Shown piece by piece: positions 1-8,533 of a stretch of DNA of 64,000 nt. Source of the stretch: Peribacillus asahii (GTDB lineage Bacteria > Bacillota > Bacilli > Bacillales > DSM-1321); assembly GCF_004006295.1 (NCBI RefSeq), contig NZ_CP026095.1:3928501-3992500 (forward strand). Direction: 5' to 3'. The notes beneath the pieces were generated by a model. That model was not told the DNA's origin. It did not search any database and was given only the letters and a program-made list of their open reading frames with translations. The translations under genes and the position numbers were made by a program. The stretch's first letter is position 1, and every line of letters starts with the position of its first letter.

Positions 1-974
1 TTGTCTTCTCACTTTGTTCTGTTTTCGTTTCTTTTGTTCGTTCTTCTTGGTCCCTTTTTCAATACCTGACACGTTTCCAATGACCAAATGCGTCACTTTT
101 TCTGCTTCTAAAAAGGCGACAATTTCTTTCGTCGTTTTATGTTCCAGAGCTTCAAGTTGGTTGTTGCTTGTTTGGCATAGGCGATTTCTGGTGTCTTTGT
201 ACTTTTTCCATTGACGAGAGCCTTTTTTACAACGGGACATTTTCTTGCTTAAGTCCGCTAAAGCTTTGGCACGGAATTGAGAGATACTGCGCATCGCACG
301 TCCTGACAAGACAAGCGCTCGATCTTCGGTGGCCACCGTGACCGCATGAATTTCTCCTAAATCTCCACCTGCCACCTTCTTCTCATACGCAGACAAATCT
401 TGTTCAGGAACTTGAACCGCATAACAAAACCAATACGCTCCGTTCCGCCAGACAATTTCCGCATAGTTACATGCGTCTAAGTGTTCTTCTGATCGATTGG
501 GGATGACGACCGATGTATGTTGCTTCGGAAACTTTTCGTTCCAGTTTTTCTTTTTCTTCTTAGTTAAAAGGTCAGAGAGGGAGAATCCATAGTCTACTTT
601 TTTAATCGTGATGGTGTCTGCTGAAATGTCCATAGAAGCTTTTTTTAAGGGGATACAATAATAATATTTTCTTCGCCACGGATATTTGGCTTTTTTATCC
701 GTTTTTCTCAGCTGTCGAATCGTTTCACGGTTCGCCGCATACTTATCTGCAATGGCTTGAACCGTCTGCGAATGAAGGTTGTAGGTTTGTTTTCGAATAG
801 CTTGAATCTCGGTTTTACTTACCCACTTTTTACAAGCAAAATAATAGGAAGTAGCTTCCCGCACGATATCGTTCCAAACGGAGGCCGCTTCTCGTTGCAT
901 CTTTCTTAATTCTTTGTATATGTTTCGATCATAAGGAATTTGAAAGGAATTTGAAAGGAATGAGTGACAAACAA
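1..974 (-). pseudogene. tnpB: TnpB-family (IS200/IS605 OrfB) gene, frameshifted and cut by window edge
   Basis: The minus strand encodes a TnpB-like RNA-guided nuclease that runs off the window at base 1. It shows a RuvC-I motif (GGDLGEIHAVT) and a RuvC-II region (THLVIGNVSGI); the zinc ribbon and RuvC-III would lie outside. The likely start is TTG at 974, 9 nt after an AAAGGAGG site (984-991). That frame breaks because the 11-bp unit GGAATTTGAAA is present twice in tandem at 935-956. Removing one copy joins the TTG frame to the long frame as VTHSFQIPYDRNIYKELRKM. The next in-frame ATG (900) has no obvious ribosome binding site. I infer an inactivated copy, though slippage or an alternative start cannot be excluded. 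Confidence 0.8.
935..956. repeat. 11-bp tandem duplication inside tnpB
   Basis: Two exact copies of GGAATTTGAAA lie side by side, followed by the start of a third (GGAATG). The unit length is not a multiple of three, so the duplication shifts the reading frame of the TnpB gene near its N-terminus. Confidence 0.9.
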
Positions 975-999
975 ATCGTTTTGCCTCCTTTCTCTTTTA

Positions 1000-1160
1000 C
1001 TTACACTCATTATAGCAGAACATCCGTTCTTAACACAAGAGTATATCCTATAAAAAAAATCGAACCTCTGACGTGTCATAAAACACGCCCGGTTCGACCT
1101 CACTCTCATCCCTAAAGGGGGTGTGACTCACACCGTAATGGGCTTTCTCGTTCGGAAAAT
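1000..1160 (-). mobile_element. Left end of IS200/IS605-type element upstream of tnpB
   Basis: The region upstream of the TnpB gene carries a short perfect hairpin (GGTGTG, ACT loop, CACACC at 1120-1134) and an imperfect hairpin with arms CGAACC (1061-1066) and GGTTCG (1091-1096). A TATAAT-like box lies on the minus strand near 1010-1017. The same hairpin and flanking sequence recur in the solo element at 50.8 kb with compensating base changes. This is the subterminal palindrome expected of IS200/IS605 ends. The outer boundary near 1155-1160 is approximate. Confidence 0.65.
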
Positions 1161-1301
1161 CGGTAAAAAAACATATAATCATGCAATATTTTAGTGATTA
1201 AGAATATTACATAATTATACGGAAGTATTTACCACTATCTTTTTTTAAAAAAAGTGTATTAAATAAAGGTGAAACAGCATATACTTTTACCAAATAAATG
1301 A

Positions 1302-1451
1302 CTAAATATCCAATATTTCGATAATTTCGAACTTTCAAGTAGAAATTATCCAAATATAGAGGTAATATTAAATAAAGGACATCTTATTGTTTCTGGAAGT
1401 TTCCGAGGAGTTGTAGGGTGGGTCCCAGCAAGATACATAGAGACAGCCTGA
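1302..1451 (+). pseudogene. C-terminal remnant, possibly an SH3-type cell-wall domain
   Basis: An open frame with no start codon runs from just after a TGA (1299-1301) to a TGA at 1449-1451. It encodes about 49 residues ending in GSFRGVVGWVPARYIETA. The pattern of small and aromatic residues with a GW..ARYI ending resembles the last strands of a bacterial SH3 domain, as found on wall hydrolases. There is no ribosome binding site and no upstream domain. I read it as the tail of a decayed gene; a chance open frame remains possible. Confidence 0.4.
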
Positions 1452-1521
1452 AGCTGTCCGACATATCGGTTGTTTTCATTTGTTCAACAAAACCAATGAA
1501 AAATAATTAAGGAGTGATTGT

Positions 1522-1743
1522 TTGAAACCTTCAACAAATCGCATGTTAACCCGTATTAAATCCGTTTATATGTTTATCAATGACAACGGTACGGTATCTA
1601 CTCAAGAGATTGTAGAAGAATTTGGTATCACTCCTCGAACAGTACAGCGCGATTTAAATGTCTTAGCTTACAATGACCTGGTTAAAAGCCCAAGCCGTGG
1701 CTTCTGGACAACAACTAACAAGAAGGTAAAGATGTCATCTTAA
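1522..1743 (+). CDS. ytzE: Small DeoR-type HTH protein YtzE
   Basis: This 73-residue protein is almost only a helix-turn-helix of the DeoR type: VSTQEIVEEFGITPRTVQRD at about residues 26-45 is the recognition region. It lacks any sugar-binding domain, as does B. subtilis YtzE, which sits at the same place in the gene order. The start is TTG behind AAGGAGTGA. It is presumably a small DNA-binding protein with an unknown regulon. A hairpin and T-run shared with the convergent ytzG follow the gene. Confidence 0.85.
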   Translation: MKPSTNRMLTRIKSVYMFINDNGTVSTQEIVEEFGITPRTVQRDLNVLAYNDLVKSPSRGFWTTTNKKVKMSS

Positions 1744-1785
1744 ACAAAAATCGATCCACCCGAAAATCGATGTGTATTATATGGA

Positions 1786-1818
1786 ATGAGGCCGACATAT
1801 TGTCCGCCTCATTTTTTT
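1786..1818. terminator. Bidirectional terminator between ytzE and ytzG
   Basis: An imperfect inverted repeat (GAGGC-CGACA / TGTC-CGCCTC) is followed by seven Ts on the plus strand. It lies between convergent genes. Confidence 0.7.
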
Positions 1819-1819
1819 G

Positions 1820-2533
1820 CTATTGACCTCTCTTCAAGCCCTCTAGCTCCTCATCCGTCAATTCCCGATACTCTCCAAGTTCAAGCTCCTTATCTAACTG
1901 CAAGCTTCCCATTGACAAGCGTTTTAAATAAATCACTCGCTTATCGACAGCTTCAAACATCCGCTTCACTTGATGAAACTTCCCTTCCGTAATCGTCAGC
2001 TCAATGTCAGATGTGGGTCCTGATTTTAAAATAACGAGCTCACCTGGCTTCGTTAAATAGCCATCATCCAAGGTCACACCTGCTCGAAACGCTTCAATAT
2101 CCCGCTCCGTCACTTCTCCTTCAATTACTGCAAAATACGTCTTCGGTACATGCTTTTTCGGTGATAATAATTGGTGGGCCAACTGACCATCGTTTGTAAT
2201 CAGCAATAGCCCTTCTGTATCTTTATCCAAACGTCCAACTGGAAACGGCTCATAGATGGAATCCTCAAGCCCCAATAAATCAATAACCGTTTCTTGATAA
2301 TGGTCTTCCGTTGCCGACAATACACCGGGCGGCTTATTCATCATTAAGTACACAAATTCCTTGTACTCTATCTGCTCTCCGTGAACGGTTACAATGTCTT
2401 CCTCCGGCTTCACATGCAGCTTTGCATCCTTAACGATGGCTTCATTTACTTTCACTGCTCCAGATTTCAGCAATCCCTTTACTTCTTTTCTACTTCCGTA
2501 TCCAATATTCGCTAGTAATTTGTCAATTCTCAT
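1820..2533 (-). CDS. ytzG: 16S rRNA pseudouridine synthase, RsuA family
   Basis: This 237-residue enzyme converts a uridine in 16S rRNA to pseudouridine. An S4 RNA-binding domain covers residues 1-60 (MRIDKLLANIGYGSRKEVK). The catalytic domain carries GRLDKDTEGLLL at 100-111 with the catalytic aspartate at D103, and the C-terminal motif KFHQVKRMF is present. The start is ATG 2533, 8 nt after AAGGAG; a longer frame to 2614 has no better site. It lies directly after ytgP on the same strand, but a terminator and about 200 bp separate them. Confidence 0.92.
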   Translation of the reverse strand: MRIDKLLANIGYGSRKEVKGLLKSGAVKVNEAIVKDAKLHVKPEEDIVTVHGEQIEYKEFVYLMMNKPPGVLSATEDHYQETVIDLLGLEDSIYEPFPVGRLDKDTEGLLLITNDGQLAHQLLSPKKHVPKTYFAVIEGEVTERDIEAFRAGVTLDDGYLTKPGELVILKSGPTSDIELTITEGKFHQVKRMFEAVDKRVIYLKRLSMGSLQLDKELELGEYRELTDEELEGLKRGQ

Positions 2534-2696
2534 ATAATCTCCTTTTTCGATTCCATAAAGTGAAACTTCCATCAGCGGGGGCTTACTGCCCGTTAAATGT
2601 GGGGGAAATTTCATACTAATATTCTCCGTCTAATAGGTTGGTATCTACCTGCCAGTTTATACTTTTCATCTGGTAATTTATATACTTTACCTGTAA

Positions 2697-2727
2697 AAAA
2701 ATCAGAAAAAGCGGAGGAAGCTCCTCC
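2697..2727 (-). terminator. Terminator of ytgP
   Basis: The GGAGGA/TCCTCC hairpin (2713-2727) is followed on the minus strand by a T-rich run just beyond the ytgP stop codon. Confidence 0.7.
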
Positions 2728-2732
2728 ACCTT

Positions 2733-4340
2733 CTATAATTTTAATCGTTTTTGTAAACGCTCGATTCGACTGCCAAATAACCGGTGAGCCAGCTTACTTT
2801 TTAAAGCAACGGCTGCGTAAAAAAGACCGCCAAAGCCAACACAAATCGCAACTATGACAATCGCCTGCCATCTGCTTTCTACATCAAGGAACAACTGCAA
2901 GCCACTTTCTACAATCCAAACAATTAAAGCCATGCCAGCTGTAAAAGCAATAATAAGCAGTGTTCTACGTATAAGAAGATTATAGCGATAGCCTGTAAAA
3001 TAAGAAATGAAAGCTAAATTTAACACAACAGCTGCTAGGAACCCAAGAGTTGTGGCATAAATTGAACCCATTGTTTCAAACCATTGAATCAATGGAATGT
3101 TTAAACTTAGCTTAATCAAAAAGCCAACAAGCAAACTCAATACGGTAAACTTTTGCTCGTTAATTCCTTGTAAAATAGCGGCTGTTACCGAAAATAAAGC
3201 AAATAACACAGCTGTTGGCGCATACGCTTGAAGCACCTCTGTACCTAATGGATTATGACTATAAAAGGCTGAATAAACCGGATCCGCTAACACAGACATC
3301 CCCACAACAGCTGGAATCGTTAAAAATAGTAAAATCTGAAATGATTGATCGAGTTGATATTTAAACAAATCCTGATTTTGACTGATATAAGCCTTTGTTA
3401 CCGATGGCACAAGCGCCATTGAAAAACCCGTTGCAAGTGTCATTGGAATGATGACAAGCTTTTGAGCATACACATTCAAAATCCCTAATGCATCTTCAGA
3501 GATATTATCTAAACCAATAGAAACCATAGCTCGGTTAAATGTTAAAGCATCCACTTGTTGAAATAAAGGCATAGCAATCCCTACAAACACAAACGGAATC
3601 GATGATAATAAAATCTCCTTATAAATTTGTACAAGTGAAATATGAACCGTTCCTTTATCCTGTGAAAGTAACTGATCTAATTTTGGCTTTCGTTTTTTCC
3701 AGTGCCACAAAAGCACAACCAGACCACCAACAGCCCCAACTGTTGCTGCAAATGTCGCGATACTAATAGCTGTCACCAATTCGCCGTCCATAAGCTTTAG
3801 CACAACATATACACCTGCTAAAAGGAAAACAATCCGAACAATTTGTTCTACTACCATGGAAACGGCAGAAGGTTCCATCTCTTCATGCCCTTGCAAGAAC
3901 CCGCGGATAATACTCATAAATGGCACGATAATAAGTGCAAAACTAATGGCACGAATGACGGCCGTTGTATCTTCAACCGGCAACGGATTCTCCCCAACCG
4001 TAACAAATCCCGCATAGAACGGAGCCATTGAATATAATATCAAGAATGAAAGAAAACCAGTTATCATCATTAAAAGTAAACTGGATTTAAATAGCTTTCT
4101 ACCTACAGCATATTCTTCTAACGCATTATATTTAGAAATAAACTTCGAAACAGCAAGGGGCATCCCCGCTGTCGCAAAACTAAGAAAAATGGAATACGGA
4201 ACATATCCATATTGGTACAATGTAGCCCCTTTGTTGCCAACCATCGCTTCAAACGGGATTAAATAGAACAATCCCAAAACTTTTGATAAAATTGAACCAA
4301 GCGTTAATATAAAAGCTCCTTTTAAGAACTTAGACGACAT
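2733..4340 (-). CDS. ytgP: MurJ/SpoVB-type lipid II flippase YtgP
   Basis: A 535-residue polytopic membrane protein of the MOP exporter superfamily (MurJ, SpoVB, MATE fold). It has about 14 hydrophobic segments and begins FLKGAFILTLGSILSKVLGL, the usual N-terminal signature. B. subtilis YtgP (MurJ) flips lipid II across the membrane for peptidoglycan synthesis, and the position in the gene order matches. A charged cytoplasmic tail (residues about 520-535) follows the last segment. It is transcribed away from ytfP, with about 230 bp between the two starts. Confidence 0.9.
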   Translation of the reverse strand: MSSKFLKGAFILTLGSILSKVLGLFYLIPFEAMVGNKGATLYQYGYVPYSIFLSFATAGMPLAVSKFISKYNALEEYAVGRKLFKSSLLLMMITGFLSFLILYSMAPFYAGFVTVGENPLPVEDTTAVIRAISFALIIVPFMSIIRGFLQGHEEMEPSAVSMVVEQIVRIVFLLAGVYVVLKLMDGELVTAISIATFAATVGAVGGLVVLLWHWKKRKPKLDQLLSQDKGTVHISLVQIYKEILLSSIPFVFVGIAMPLFQQVDALTFNRAMVSIGLDNISEDALGILNVYAQKLVIIPMTLATGFSMALVPSVTKAYISQNQDLFKYQLDQSFQILLFLTIPAVVGMSVLADPVYSAFYSHNPLGTEVLQAYAPTAVLFALFSVTAAILQGINEQKFTVLSLLVGFLIKLSLNIPLIQWFETMGSIYATTLGFLAAVVLNLAFISYFTGYRYNLLIRRTLLIIAFTAGMALIVWIVESGLQLFLDVESRWQAIVIVAICVGFGGLFYAAVALKSKLAHRLFGSRIERLQKRLKL

Positions 4341-4505
4341 ATAATCCCATCCTGCCTGTATCAGTTACATTGAGAAACTCATCGATATTCTAACAAAGCT
4401 AAACATTTCTCTATACTTGCCGATATAAAGAGTTTGTCTCAAAACAAAAACTACTCTTCAGTTTACCTTTTTCTAACACAATACTCAATCTAATTTACTC
4501 GTTAT

Positions 4506-4534
4506 TTTCTACATTTACAAAAATGCTTTATAAT
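4506..4534 (+). promoter_or_regulatory. Putative sigma-A promoter of ytfP
   Basis: A perfect TATAAT at 4529-4534 lies 35 nt before the ytfP start. The region 17 bp upstream (TTTCTA) is a poor -35 match, so only the -10 box is convincing. Confidence 0.4.
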
Positions 4535-4568
4535 AGGAAGAATGAAAATGAAGAAGTGGTGATAACTA

Positions 4569-5837
4569 TTGAAATATAACGTAATCGTAATTGGCGGCGG
4601 CCCTTCCGGATTAATGGCAGCCATTGCCGCTGGTGAAAAAGGAGCTCGTGTACTTTTAGTCGATAAAGGCGAAAAGCTTGGTCGCAAGCTTGCCATCTCT
4701 GGTGGCGGGCGTTGCAACGTTACCAACCGTTTATCGATTGATGAAATTATTCAGCATATTCCCGGCAATGGACGCTTTCTATACAGCGCCTTCTCGGAAT
4801 TTAACAATGAAGACATTATTCAATTTTTTGAAAAGCTAGGTGTACAACTAAAAGAAGAAGATCATGGACGCATGTTTCCAGTAAACGATAAAGCACAAAG
4901 CGTTGTCGATGCACTGTTAACTCGCCTGAACCAACTTAATGTCACTATTTATAAAAATGCCCCTGTTGCCGATGTCCTTTATGAAGAGGGCCATACAGCA
5001 GGGATACAGCTAAAAGATGGACAAACATTCGAGGCGAATGCTCTTGTCATTGCTGTCGGAGGTAAATCTGTGCCGCATACAGGTTCTACGGGCGACGGTT
5101 ACGCTTGGGCTAAAAAAGCGGGACATACCATTACTGAGTTATTCCCTACAGAGGTTCCCGTCTTAAGCAATGAGCCGTTCATCAAGGCTAAAACGTTGCA
5201 AGGTCTCTCGTTACGAGATATATCTCTTAGCGTGCTTAATCCGAAAGGAAAACCATTAATCACGCACCGTATGGATATGATTTTCACCCACTTTGGCATC
5301 TCCGGTCCAGCCGTGCTGCGCTGCAGTCAATTTGTTGTCAAAGCGATGAAAAAATGGAATCTGCATGAAGTGACAATGCAGTTGGATGTTCTTCCCGACC
5401 AAAATAAAGAAGAAGTATTTCAAATGCTCATGAAAGAAATTAAAGCTGAGCCGAAGAAAGCAATTAAAAATACGTTAAAAGGTCTTGTACCTGAACGTTA
5501 CTTACATTTCTTATTAGAACGCAGCGGCATCGATCTTCAAGAGCAAGGAGCTATGCTCTCTCACGAAAAAATCCGCCGTTTAGCGGAATTATGTAAAGAC
5601 TTTCGCTTTACTGTAAATGGGACACAACCGCTCGAAAAAGCCTTCGTTACAGGTGGTGGTGTATCTGTTAAAGAAATTCATCCAAAAGAAATGGCCTCCA
5701 AATTGATGGATGGACTTTACTTCTGCGGTGAAATTTTAGACATACATGGCTACACAGGCGGCTACAATATTACATCCGCACTCGTTACAGGCAGACTTGC
5801 TGGGATGAACGCAGCTGCTTTCTCTAAAAACAAGTAA
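4569..5837 (+). CDS. ytfP: FAD-dependent oxidoreductase YtfP (HI0933 family)
   Basis: This 422-residue flavoprotein has an N-terminal dinucleotide-binding motif ([14 protein letters not shown], residues 5-18) followed by [16 protein letters not shown], the hallmark of the HI0933-like family. The C-terminus carries the second FAD contact ([18 protein letters not shown]). The physiological substrate is not established. The start codon is TTG with a weak ribosome binding site (AGTGGTGA). It is divergent from ytgP, as in B. subtilis. Confidence 0.88.
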   Translation: MKYNVIVIGGGPSGLMAAIAAGEKGARVLLVDKGEKLGRKLAISGGGRCNVTNRLSIDEIIQHIPGNGRFLYSAFSEFNNEDIIQFFEKLGVQLKEEDHGRMFPVNDKAQSVVDALLTRLNQLNVTIYKNAPVADVLYEEGHTAGIQLKDGQTFEANALVIAVGGKSVPHTGSTGDGYAWAKKAGHTITELFPTEVPVLSNEPFIKAKTLQGLSLRDISLSVLNPKGKPLITHRMDMIFTHFGISGPAVLRCSQFVVKAMKKWNLHEVTMQLDVLPDQNKEEVFQMLMKEIKAEPKKAIKNTLKGLVPERYLHFLLERSGIDLQEQGAMLSHEKIRRLAELCKDFRFTVNGTQPLEKAFVTGGGVSVKEIHPKEMASKLMDGLYFCGEILDIHGYTGGYNITSALVTGRLAGMNAAAFSKNK

Positions 5838-5936
5838 GAAGCAGGTGTCTCTGCCTATTTTTTATTTGATGTGAATATATTCTTCTCAAATGATGATATT
5901 AACAGAGAACGAACCTTATTTGAGGAGGAAGCGATC

Positions 5937-6059
5937 ATGGTAAACTCAGAGGATTTTGTAGAAAGAATTCAGGTGCAACAACAAAAACAAGAAAAAAACA
6001 AACAACACCAAGGCAACGGAAATCCCGGCAAGAAAAAGCCGAATAAAACCCATAAATAA
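5937..6059 (+). CDS. Small DUF4023-type protein
   Basis: A 40-residue hydrophilic, lysine- and glutamine-rich protein: MVNSEDFVERIQVQQQKQEK then KKKPNKTHK at the end. The length, the D/E-FVE-I/L start and the HQGNGNP motif match the DUF4023 family of Bacillaceae as I recall it; the function is unknown. The start at 5937 is chosen because GAGGAGG lies 7-8 nt upstream; the frame continues further upstream without a site. A strong terminator follows. Confidence 0.7.
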   Translation: MVNSEDFVERIQVQQQKQEKNKQHQGNGNPGKKKPNKTHK

Positions 6060-6071
6060 CGAAAAACTCGT

Positions 6072-6099
6072 AAAAGGCTGTTCAATCGAACAGCCTTTT
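6072..6099 (+). terminator. Terminator after DUF4023-type gene
   Basis: A near-perfect hairpin with arms AAAAGGCTGTTC and GAACAGCCTTTT. Confidence 0.85.
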
Positions 6100-6410
6100 A
6101 TATGTGCAAAGATACATCCCTACTGACGGAAGTTTTATCGAAAAAATAGGCGAAAATACCCCTTCCTCAAGGAATGTGAAGGGTGATAGCCCAATGAGTA
6201 GGGAGGGGATGAATCGCCTTCTGATTGGGAAGGCTTACTTGCCATCTCGATTGTCCGACTGTTGGTTGAATCATAAGAAAATGACGATGATAGGAGGACC
6301 ATCCCTTTTGTCCTTCTGATTAGTGACTATTCCACAAAAGGGAACTGATGTTTGTATCCTTAGGTTTACATATGGTATAATAAGGTAAATGGTGAAGGAG
6401 GTGCCCAACC

Positions 6411-7494
6411 ATGTTCATCCACAAAGCCTTTAAGTTTCGCTTATACCCTAATCAGAAACAAATGGAACTCATCCATAAGACGATCGGTTGTTCAAGATTT
6501 GTCTTTAATCTCTTTCTTGGTAAACAGAAAGAAAAAGACGCTTACTGGTCTATCACAGAAGAAATGAAGCAGAATGGTCAACTTTCCTCAAATAATTGGA
6601 AAGGGGACTATTTAAATAAATATGAAACAATCAAAGAACTTCCAGAATTAAAGAAACAGTATTCTTTTTTGAAAGAAGTGGATAGTATCGCTTTGCAAAA
6701 ATCGGTTGAAAACTTAGCGGATGCTTATAGTCGATATTACAAAAAACAGAATAAGCTACCACGTTTTAAATCAAAAAAGAATCCTGTCCAGTCTTACGTT
6801 ACGAAGCATACGAATGGAAATATCGCTGTTATAGACGACCATATCAAGTTGCCAAAGCTAGGTTTTGTTCGTTTTGCCAAAAGTCGTGAAGTACACGGTC
6901 GTATTTTGAGTGCGACGATTAGACGGAATCCATCGGGGAAATATTTTGTTTCTCTAACGACCGAAGTAGAAGGAACAGAATTACCAAAAACAAATTCGGC
7001 TGTTGGCATCGATGTCGGCCTAAAAGATTTTGCGATTCTGTCAGATGGAACCATCTATTCAAATCCAAAGTTTTTCCGTTCTCTGGAGGAAAAATTGGTG
7101 AAAGCACAACGGATCTTATCGAGAAGACAAGAAAGAGCGCTTCAACAAAAGAAACCACTAGATGAAGCAAAAAATTATCAAAAACCACGATGTAATCGAA
7201 ATAGAAGATTTAAAGGTAGCGAATATGAGGAAGAATCACCATCTGGCAAAAGCAATCAGTGAAGCATCTTGGTCACAATTCCGTACCATGCTCGAATATA
7301 AAGCGGAATGGTATGGAAAAACCGTCATCGCTGTCCATCCTACCCGTACCTCACAGCGTTGTCATGCTTGCGGCCATACAGAAAAAGCCAATCGTCCATC
7401 GCAAGCTGAATTTGTGTGTCAAAAATGCGGTCACACAGACAACGCGGATGTGAACGCATCTAAAAATATAAAAGAATTAGCGTTAGCTGTCTAA
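6411..7494 (+). pseudogene. tnpB: TnpB (IS605 OrfB) with internal deletion and frameshift
   Basis: The first frame (6411-7262) encodes the N-terminal TnpB region and RuvC-I (AVGIDVGLKDFAIL, about residues 197-210). The +1 frame (to 7494) continues with RuvC-II (VIEIEDLKVANM), the zinc ribbon (CHACG...CQKCG) and RuvC-III (DNADVNASKNI). All three acidic positions survive, but on different frames. The switch occurs at the AAAAAATTATCAAAAA tract (7169-7184), which can be read as KNYQK in one frame and KIIKN in the other. In relatives I recall about 25 residues between those two sequences. I infer a deletion between short direct repeats. The start ATG follows AAGGAGGTG. Confidence 0.85.
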
Positions 7495-7655
7495 CTAGAT
7501 TCTTTTTTTGCAGGAGACTTGCTAGGTTAGTCGTTTGTACTGCTAACTGTCGGTGCGACAGGGATCGCCTACTCCATTAAGGTTCGATAGAATCTTGTAC
7601 GTAGGAATCCCCCTCCTCAACGAAACGTAGTGGAGTAGGTGGGGGTAGTTCAATT
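7495..7655 (+). ncRNA. Putative omega-RNA / right end of the TnpB element
   Basis: About 160 bp of structured noncoding DNA lie between the tnpB stop and the element end. The tail is a GC-rich stem (CCCCCTCCTC...GTGGAGTAGGTGGGGG) ending in AGTTCAA. In active TnpB systems the omega-RNA is made from this position and ends at the right end, with the guide taken from flanking DNA. The assignment rests on position and shape only. Confidence 0.5.
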
Positions 7656-7667
7656 GATTGCCACCCA

Positions 7668-7797
7668 AATTTCATTATAAGAATTTGCACGATAGAGATC
7701 AGAATCTAAATATGCTTCAAATGGTGGAATGTTAGCAGGTTCATATCCCGTTGGAGGGAAAACATTCTGAATCAATTTGTTTCCACGTATTAATCAT
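7668..7797 (-). pseudogene. Decayed GyrI-like (effector-binding) domain
   Basis: Just downstream of the alkyltransferase-like gene the minus strand reads MINTWKQIDSE in one frame and then TGYEPANIPPFEAYLDSD and NSYNEIWVAI in the next. Together these resemble the end of a GyrI-like effector-binding domain. The frame changes within about 10 nt near 7735-7750, and the sequence ends at the right end of the TnpB element. The first ATG overlaps the stop codon of the upstream gene. It is a broken fragment. Confidence 0.6.
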
Positions 7798-8099
7798 AGC
7801 AGTTGATATCGATACTTCACAAGATCTATTTTATCATTTTGAATTTGAACGCCCTCCTGTTCAAGCTTCATTTTTTGAACAAAGCTTAACTCCTCATTTT
7901 TAATGCCTATTTCCCCTTTCGCATTAATGACACGGTGCCAAGGGAGCTCATATTTGTGACTGCTTGAATGTAAAATTCGCACAACTTGTCTAGCTCCTCT
8001 GGGACTTCCAGCCAGCTTAGCAATTTGCCCATAGGTCATAACGTTTCCAGGTGGAATTTGTTGAATAACTCGAATAACTCGCTCTGTAAAATTTTCCAT
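7794..8099 (-). CDS. Alkyltransferase-like (ATL) DNA repair protein
   Basis: A 101-residue protein matching the C-terminal DNA-binding domain of O6-alkylguanine-DNA alkyltransferases, with the winged-helix segment GNVMTYGQIAKLAG and the active-site motif as PWHRV (53-57). The catalytic cysteine of PCHRV is replaced by W54, the hallmark of ATL proteins. These bind O6-alkylguanine lesions and flag them for nucleotide excision repair without removing the alkyl group. ATG 8099 is preferred because AAGGAG lies 8 nt upstream; a GTG at 8108 would overlap that site. Confidence 0.85.
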   Translation of the reverse strand: MENFTERVIRVIQQIPPGNVMTYGQIAKLAGSPRGARQVVRILHSSSHKYELPWHRVINAKGEIGIKNEELSFVQKMKLEQEGVQIQNDKIDLVKYRYQLL

Positions 8100-8255
8100 A
8101 TTTTCCACTCCTTAAAATGCAGCTATGATAAGATGTTGTATAGAAAATACAATAAAGCGGGACAAATCAACGTATCGATTGGCGCTTATTGGTTCACAAT
8201 CGAATGTCTCATTTTTGTTGATAGTACCTTAGTTTTTTCAAGCAGACAACATAAA

Positions 8256-8281
8256 GAGCTGCCTCCGCACTGAGACAGCTC
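8256..8281 (-). terminator. Terminator of cse60
   Basis: A ten-pair hairpin GAGCTGTCTC/GAGGCAGCTC on the minus strand, directly after the cse60 stop. Confidence 0.65.
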
Positions 8282-8283
8282 CA

Positions 8284-8469
8284 TCATTTTTTCTTATAAA
8301 CAATCATTGCACTAAAGCAGTAGATTTGTTCATCTTCCTCTTCAGCATTCATAGCCACATTATATTTAATATCGACAATTTGACTGTCCCGAATGTTGAC
8401 GAGAAAAGCGTTCATTTCTTCTTCTAAATCCTTTTCATGCTCCGTATCAAACAACTTCACTTGAATCAT
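8284..8469 (-). CDS. cse60: Sporulation protein Cse60 family
   Basis: A 61-residue acidic protein starting MIQVKLFDTEHEKDLEEEMN and ending YCFSAMIVYKKK. This matches the Cse60 family, small proteins in the sigma-E sporulation regulon of Bacillus. The fold looks like a single alpha/beta unit; the molecular role is unknown. It is separated by about 60 bp from the upstream rhodanese gene on the same strand. Confidence 0.8.
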   Translation of the reverse strand: MIQVKLFDTEHEKDLEEEMNAFLVNIRDSQIVDIKYNVAMNAEEEDEQIYCFSAMIVYKKK

Positions 8470-8533
8470 CGGCGTCTTCCCTGCCTTTGTTTTTTAAAAC
8501 AGGGTTCCCCATTTCAGGACATGTTATACCTTA

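Larger units (their letters stand above)
6105..7655 (+). mobile_element. IS200/IS605-type element with TnpB only (IS1341-like), degenerate
   Basis: A TnpB gene (6411-7494) is flanked by structured noncoding DNA. The right end finishes GGGGGTAGTTCAA, a typical IS605-type end, just before the remnant of another gene. The left 300 bp (about 6105-6410) hold no convincing gene; a TATAAT (6377-6382) precedes tnpB. No TnpA transposase is present, so it could move only with help from elsewhere. The left boundary is uncertain. Confidence 0.65.

Noticed and set aside
2597..2857. 86-residue plus-strand open frame
   Set aside because: It is antisense to the 3' end of ytgP and its terminator and has no ribosome binding site.
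6104..6319. 71-residue open frame before the second tnpB
   Set aside because: No ribosome binding site, unlike any family I know, and it lies in the noncoding left part of the IS element.
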